A stretch of DNA of 23,466 nt from Acanthaster planci. Lineage: Eukaryota; Echinodermata; Asteroidea; Valvatida; Acanthasteridae. Below the pieces are notes generated by a model that had not been told where the DNA came from, made no database searches, and worked only from the letters and a program-made list of their open reading frames with translations. This document shows positions 18,863 through 23,466 of the stretch, piece after piece. The position numbers and the translations under genes are program-made. Position 1 is the first letter of the stretch; the number at the start of each line of letters is the position of its first letter. The stretch lies in assembly GCF_001949145.1 (NCBI RefSeq), contig NW_019091832.1, positions 1-23,466 of the forward strand, written 5' to 3'.

Positions 18863-18941
18863 TCAGATTGGAGGCCAGATTGGTTCAACAAGTTCGAAAT
18901 ACGCATAGCCTTGTGTAATCACTGCACCGGGATCTGTTAAA
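18863..18941 (-). other. Possible terminal exon of unknown gene
   Basis: On the minus strand an acceptor (gattgtttcag) ends at 18942 and is followed by T and then 25 sense codons and TGA (18865-18863), beginning LTDPGAVITQGYA and ending in YFELVEPIWPPI. The composition is protein-like. It would need an upstream exon ending in phase 2; the ITIH last exon at 19241 offers no fitting donor before its stop. It could be a remnant exon or chance. Confidence 0.2.
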
Positions 18942-19240
18942 CTGAAACAATCATTTAATCAAAACTTTGCATTTTAGCAATTTCAGGTCAAGTAAGGCAA
19001 CCCCATGTACAAGAGCCAACTTGACTTGATTAAGCCCCTCTACCCATGTCGCATTTCCTCCCAACCAAACAATACTTGGTACGAGTGCGGTAGACTTGAC
19101 CTCCTAATCCTGTTTCCAACCTCCAATTAGCTTAAACATATTCATTAGTTTCAGAGAACAAAATAAGCTCTTGGTGTCATACTTAGGGTTAACCTGCCCC
19201 TCAACAGTAGACTCTCACAATGCATTGTCACCTTAAGCAT

Positions 19241-22200
19241 CTACTGCCTGGCACGGTACTGCCTCAGGCTTTTCTCCAGGACCTCATCCCCTCCTGCGTA
19301 CCACCAACACTGTCTGGCCCTCTCCTCACGGATGTCCATCCTCTCTGACTGACGGACCTCCAGGCGCTGGCTACCCACTATGAGTTGCCCTCTCATGCTG
19401 GCACCCTCACCAGTGATGCTGCCTGCATCCAGGTGTATCTCTCGGCGTTCAAACTGACCTGTTATTTGGAGAAAGCAAGGGGATGAGATAGAATAGGAGC
19501 ATCAAGCAACAATTCAATGGCATAACAATTCAGTGCTCCAACTCTGCATTAAGCTACTTAAGTCTCCCCAACACATGACTCCTGCGCGGGTCACATTATT
19601 TGTTAGCTCCACTCAGCCTCGTCATGTCATTAGCTAAAATTGGTCCGTTAGAGACAAGATGACATAAATCTGCAACCGATTTCACAAAGCGTGGCCTAAC
19701 TTTGAACCATGTATAAGCCTTGCACCACAAATCTGTGCTGTAGTTGCACAATATGCCTACAGCATTCATTCAATTACCTCATGCCCATCATTTTGGAGTT
19801 ACTGTCTTTTCTTTGTCAAAACTGGACAAACTATCTTGAAGTTCTTTTGCAGCAAATAAGTTTTTCACAACCTTCTACAGCAAAGTTTTACATATCGCTA
19901 TAAATGTGGCGTAAGTGATGTTACGCTGCTCAGCCCATACATAAGTAAGCCAAAACCCAACATGTTAGAGTAGATCACAGCATTCATTTAGCACCTAATT
20001 TCCTCCAATTTTTTGATCCAATGCTCGTGTAAAATCAGGAATCATTTTCATGGGATATATACAATGAGAACAGATCAGAAGTTGCCTCTGGTTTCTCTGT
20101 ACAGCACTGTACAAGGACCTAAATGTACCGACGATAGCTTAATTGGTCACCTGTAGTACAATACTGATGCAGGAATCTACTTGATTTGGATCACGTTGCC
20201 CACTGGCATACATATTACAGTTAACTATGAGACACAAGCCTTACCAATGATGCCATCCACCTCCTGAGAAAAACCATCAGCATTTCTGATTTCGAGTCCG
20301 AGGAAGTCATTCTTGTGTGCTGAGGGGTCGCCTGTGTGCCTGTGGATGACCAGCGTGAGTCGTGACGATAGCCGGATGGACAGATGGCTGCCAGATCTGA
20401 CAGCAACTCTCATGCCTTGCACCCTGGCCTTCCAGTTCTGTCCCCAGGGCATGGTGAGCGTGGATCCCAGCAGGAGGCTGTCTGGGGAGACTTCCAGATT
20501 GCCCTCCCGAACCTTCACCAGCAGACGGTCCAGGATGAGTGGTACAGTCTCACTCTCACTCAGCTCAGTAGAGGCAACAACGGAGCTAGCCATGCGGCCA
20601 TTTACCTCAATTTCTAAAAACACAAATATGATAACACAATAGACACTTAAAAAATGGTTTCACATGGTTAACCTTTCATCTATAAAACACTGTAAGTACT
20701 ATGCATTCACTTATGATGGAGTTGTAGACTGGTTGATGTTCATTCAGGTGTGCTACTGTTGGAAGTGGTGCTAAGGGTATGGGAGACCCAGGAGGTAGGT
20801 ATATGGGTGGAGATAAACTGGGCCATGGGTTTAGAAGACCCCTTGAACAGGAGGGGCCACCGGATGTCGCTGAGTGTGAAACCTATGTTTTGAGGACTGT
20901 CTTGTGCTTGAGGATTTTGATGGCTTCACATGCCACTTGGCGATGCTGGTGATGAGATACCACTGGATGACGTGGTCAGATTTGTGGGAATGCTTGATGA
21001 TAGTGGACTTGTCTTAATCACCCCACTGACCATATGCTTAGTGTTTATTGCTGGGGTGGACAAGTGTCTACCAGTTTCACCAACATACACTTTGCCACAC
21101 TTGCAGGTGATACTGCACAGTACATCGGGTCTTGCACTCACGGGCTTTGATCTTGTTTGTCCTTGTGGGATTACAGGAATCATGGTTCAAGATCTTGATG
21201 GGCACAGTGTGAAACATTTTGATGCCTTGCTTAGTTGGCCAGGATCGTTAAATTTGTTGGGAGGTTTGGCCTAAATAGGGGAGGGTGGCAGACGTAATAT
21301 TCCTATTAGATTGACCGTGGGTATAGAGACCCTCTGGTTGGGGAGGGTTCGTAGTTTTTGCATCTTTATTTGGTTTCTTGATAGCCATTCCGTTGTAGTG
21401 CTGTGGTGATGTGATTCAGCTCGGATGACAGATGCTCCTTTTCGCAGATGTTACACACTTGGTGCATCAGCGTGCTATTAACAAGGTTCTTGACGCTGGG
21501 GTGGGGATGAAATGACCGTTTGTGGAAATAGTGGTCAGTGTGGGTAGGTTTGCAGTATGTGCAGCGACTGAGTGTACCGTCAGGTTGTCAGGAAACCTCA
21601 ACATCCAGGGTTCTGCCATCCTTTTCCTGCTCCATGGTGAATGGGATGCCACTGTGTAGCACATTGAGGTGTTCCTGAAACAATATGAGCTTGTCTGGGT
21701 CATGTTAGCAAATGTTTAAGGTATCGTCAACCACGGGTGTCAATCCGTTTTGAAAAGTGGGGGGACATAACCCTGAGTGCAGAACGTGAAGCACAAAGCC
21801 CTGAGCAGCGTGGGGTCCAGGGCCCACTCAAAGACCAAGGAAAATCTTGGAGTATAGATGCTCTGTTCTGTGATCTGAGAAAATTTCTAGCTACTTTAGC
21901 CGTTTTTTTAACAAATGCTTTTGCAAGGTATACATTTTCACGTAAGTTTTGGAAAAAAGTGGGGGGGACAACTGATATAGTACCCCCTCTTCCCAAGTGG
22001 TGAAAACATGTCCCCTCTATTCCCCAGAAACTGACGCACATGTTGCCAACATAGTTCAGCCAGAACTGGGGATACACAAGATCCCACAGAGATTCCTTTG
22101 ATTATTTCAAAAAACTTCGGAAACTGGATGATGCCATGCAAGTTCTGAGCAGATCATGAATCTGATCCAGGCTGAGGTCGGTCCATTCTGGCAGTGTGGG

Positions 22201-23072
22201 GTCTTGCTTTCTCTGGCCATGTTACAGGCATCATGTTTGGGACACAATGATGGGACGGAGAGGTATCTTGGATTTATGAATCTTATAGGTTCACCAATGA
22301 ATCTTGGGCATGTTGAGCTAGAGGAGTGGAGCTGTCTGTAGAGAGCACTTGTGATACTGTCAGCGTGTTGTTAGGCCAGCAACTCTACATTTATTCTCTT
22401 ATGAATAGGAGTGGGACCGGATCTTTGGGAAGGGGATGGTAAGATCCAGAACCAAGGATGGTCCACACCTTGTCGTCACAGCGAGTCTTGTCCATGACAC
22501 ATTTGCATTACCTCTGTCAGCTTCTGTGAGCCATGACTTGTCTTGACGGAGGCCGCGGGCAAAAGCGGCATGTTCTTGTCAAGCACAATGACGCTGGTGT
22601 AGGCCAATTTGTGAATGTAACGAAAGTTGCATGCATGTACTGATAAACACCAGTAGTTGAACAAATGTTATTTACAACATATGCCACGTTTTCAGGCTGA
22701 AAATATTCACAATTGCAAAAACTGAAGTTTCCTTGTATGACTAGTAATGTATGACTTGTTCAAAGTGTTTCTTGCACACACACTTTCTTCTGGGGATTTG
22801 CTATTCAGTGACTTATTGCAAAAAAATTAAAAATCAAATAAGCAATAGGAACTTTTATAGGCCCAATATACCTAACGCACCAACTAATACCAATAATGAA
22901 ATTTGTCCAATAGGTATTTAAATTTCCACACCACACTCACCTCCATTTTTGTCTGAAAGGAGCGTGTAGATCTGGCTTGGTTTTGCTTTCACGCTGAAAC
23001 ACAATTGAGCATCATCGCGGCCCTCCTTGTACATGACAAAGGTAGCACGATACTTGGGCTGTGATTCTGAGG
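19241..23072 (-). CDS. ITIH-family protein, C-terminal exons (partial at 5')
   Basis: Three exons splice in agreeing phases. Exon 23072-22941 has acceptor TTTTCACAG and donor GGAG|GTGAGT. Exon 20613-20245 has acceptor TTTTTAG and donor ATTG|GTAAGG. Exon 19458-19241 has acceptor AATAACAG and ends in TAG. Together they encode about 237 residues of the ITIH C-terminal domain: DDAQLCFSVKAKPSQIYTLL, EIEVNGRM across the first junction, LTLVIHRHTG, and DGIIGQFERREI across the second, ending CWWYAGGDEVLEKSLRQYR and a few more residues. Vertebrate heavy chains are secreted and carry a DPHF cleavage/chondroitin-ester site just before this domain. Here the equivalent place reads QPKY, and the vertebrate C-terminal tail is replaced. 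The start, VIT and VWA domains lie beyond 23466. The exons show no breaks, so the gene is probably functional; the family call is firm, the subtype not assignable. Confidence 0.85.
19459..20244 (-). other. Intron of the ITIH gene, no internal feature
   Basis: This is the intron between the last two ITIH exons, with donor GTAAGG and acceptor AACAG. I see no transposon ends, RNA gene or coding content inside it. Confidence 0.6.
20883..22665 (-). mobile_element. Penelope-like element (RT plus GIY-YIG), broken
   Basis: Reading down from 22665 the order is that of Penelope-like RTs: ADRGNA and VMDKTRCDDKVWTIL (~22530-22450), SALYRQLHSS..CPRF (~22350-22300), the RT motif IKGISVGSCVSPVLAEL (~22110-22060), the catalytic box as VVDDT (21731-21720), thumb (IPFTMEQEKDGRT, YCKPTHTDHYFHK), then a GIY-YIG endonuclease (CKCGKVYVGETGRHL, ~21110-21060). 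It ends near TAG 20885-20883. RT copies the element's RNA and the GIY-YIG domain nicks target DNA. Frameshifts, several stops, Val for the usual Tyr in YVDD and a ~290-bp insertion show it is dead. It lies in an ITIH intron in the sense orientation. Confidence 0.85.
21733..22020. mobile_element. Short unclassified insertion within the Penelope RT
   Basis: This block separates the RT motif SVGSCVSPVLAEL from the catalytic VVDDT box and does not fit the RT. Both ends carry a similar direct block on the plus strand: ttttgaaaagtggggggaca (near 21750) and ttttggaaaaaagtggggg (near 21945). No inverted ends or clear target duplication are seen, so the class is unknown. Confidence 0.5.
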
Positions 23073-23466
23073 CTGTGAAAAAAAAAAACATTTTAAAACC
23101 CTGTAACATTTTTTTCGTCTGCTGATCTTGCTTGGTTTACCACATTCGTGCAAAACCTGTGTTTAAGGTTGAGAAAAATTATGGGTTGATCAGAAGGGGG
23201 TAGGAGTCCATCTCCTTGTACCCTTTCCTCCTTGACTAAGGAAAATCATGGGGTCAATTCTACAACCCAACCCACCCAAATTCTGGTTTTTGAAAGAGTG
23301 ACAGAAGAGGCCGGAGCCAATGTGGAAATGCCGGTTGCGCGCCTTGGAGATGGATACATAATACCAGACAACCAGTGAGTTCAGAAACAGCGCTTCGAAA
23401 TCCCAGAAACAAGTACCCATATTCAACTTCATAAATTATGCGATAACTTTCCAAGCCAAGATCTGG
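23073..23466 (-). other. Upstream ITIH intron, to the window edge
   Basis: This is presumed intron, with a long A/T tract next to the acceptor at 23073. Open minus-strand frames at 23190-23454 overlap each other and carry no recognisable domain. They could belong to a transposon cut by the edge. Confidence 0.4.

Noticed and set aside
20313-20642. Plus-strand open frames of 109 and 77 codons
   Set aside because: They are antisense to the ITIH C-terminal exon, which has correct splice sites and phases on the minus strand.
1-23466. tRNA or rRNA genes
   Set aside because: No cloverleaf with A and B boxes or conserved rRNA sequence was recognised by eye on either strand; a covariance search was not possible.

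Overview
This is a eukaryotic, metazoan window: genes are split by introns with readable GT/AG junctions, the protein domains are animal ones (inter-alpha-trypsin inhibitor heavy chain, ITIH), and much of the rest is decayed transposable elements of several classes. The mix of a Polinton/adintovirus-type DNA polymerase, a Penelope-like element with a GIY-YIG domain, Ty3/gypsy and several MITEs, plus ITIH, fits an invertebrate deuterostome such as amphioxus. That is an inference; the sequence alone does not fix the species. Nearly all recognisable coding sequence lies on the minus strand.

Layout, left to right. 1-2906 (-): a broken protein-primed family-B DNA polymerase of a Maverick/Polinton or adintovirus-like element, running off the left edge. 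2907-4196: non-coding, with a GC hairpin, a G-rich repeat pair and one unassigned plus-strand open stretch. 4197-4398: a hAT-like MITE. 5619-6564 (-): a small multi-exon gene with a Tudor/SH3-like fold and a Cys-rich segment, 3' end unresolved. 7022-7436 (+): weak hints of another gene. 7678-10190 (-): three exons of an ITIH gene (end of the VIT-to-VWA linker and the VWA domain), with three reading-frame breaks and no N- or C-terminal exons in view; a TA-flanked MITE sits in one intron.

10950-15060 (-): a decayed Ty3/gypsy element (gag zinc knuckle, protease, RT remnant, RNase H, integrase, C-terminal tail). It carries a 499-bp PIF/Harbinger-like MITE with a clean TTA duplication, an internal RT deletion and a 77-bp fold-back palindrome. 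About 15105-16745: seven to eight diverged tandem copies of a ~215-250 bp unit that abut the truncated gag. 16746-19240: largely featureless, with one possible terminal exon.

19241-23072 (-): the last three coding exons of an ITIH gene whose 5' part lies beyond the right edge; all splice phases agree. Its second intron in view holds a broken Penelope-like element (20883-22665), itself interrupted by an insertion next to the RT active site. Since the ITIH C-terminal exons lie upstream (in transcription) of the ITIH VWA exons, the window holds either two tandem ITIH copies, the downstream one a damaged fragment, or a rearranged locus. No new defence-type or operon-like system was found; the interest is in the record of nested insertions, template-switch palindromes and gene decay.
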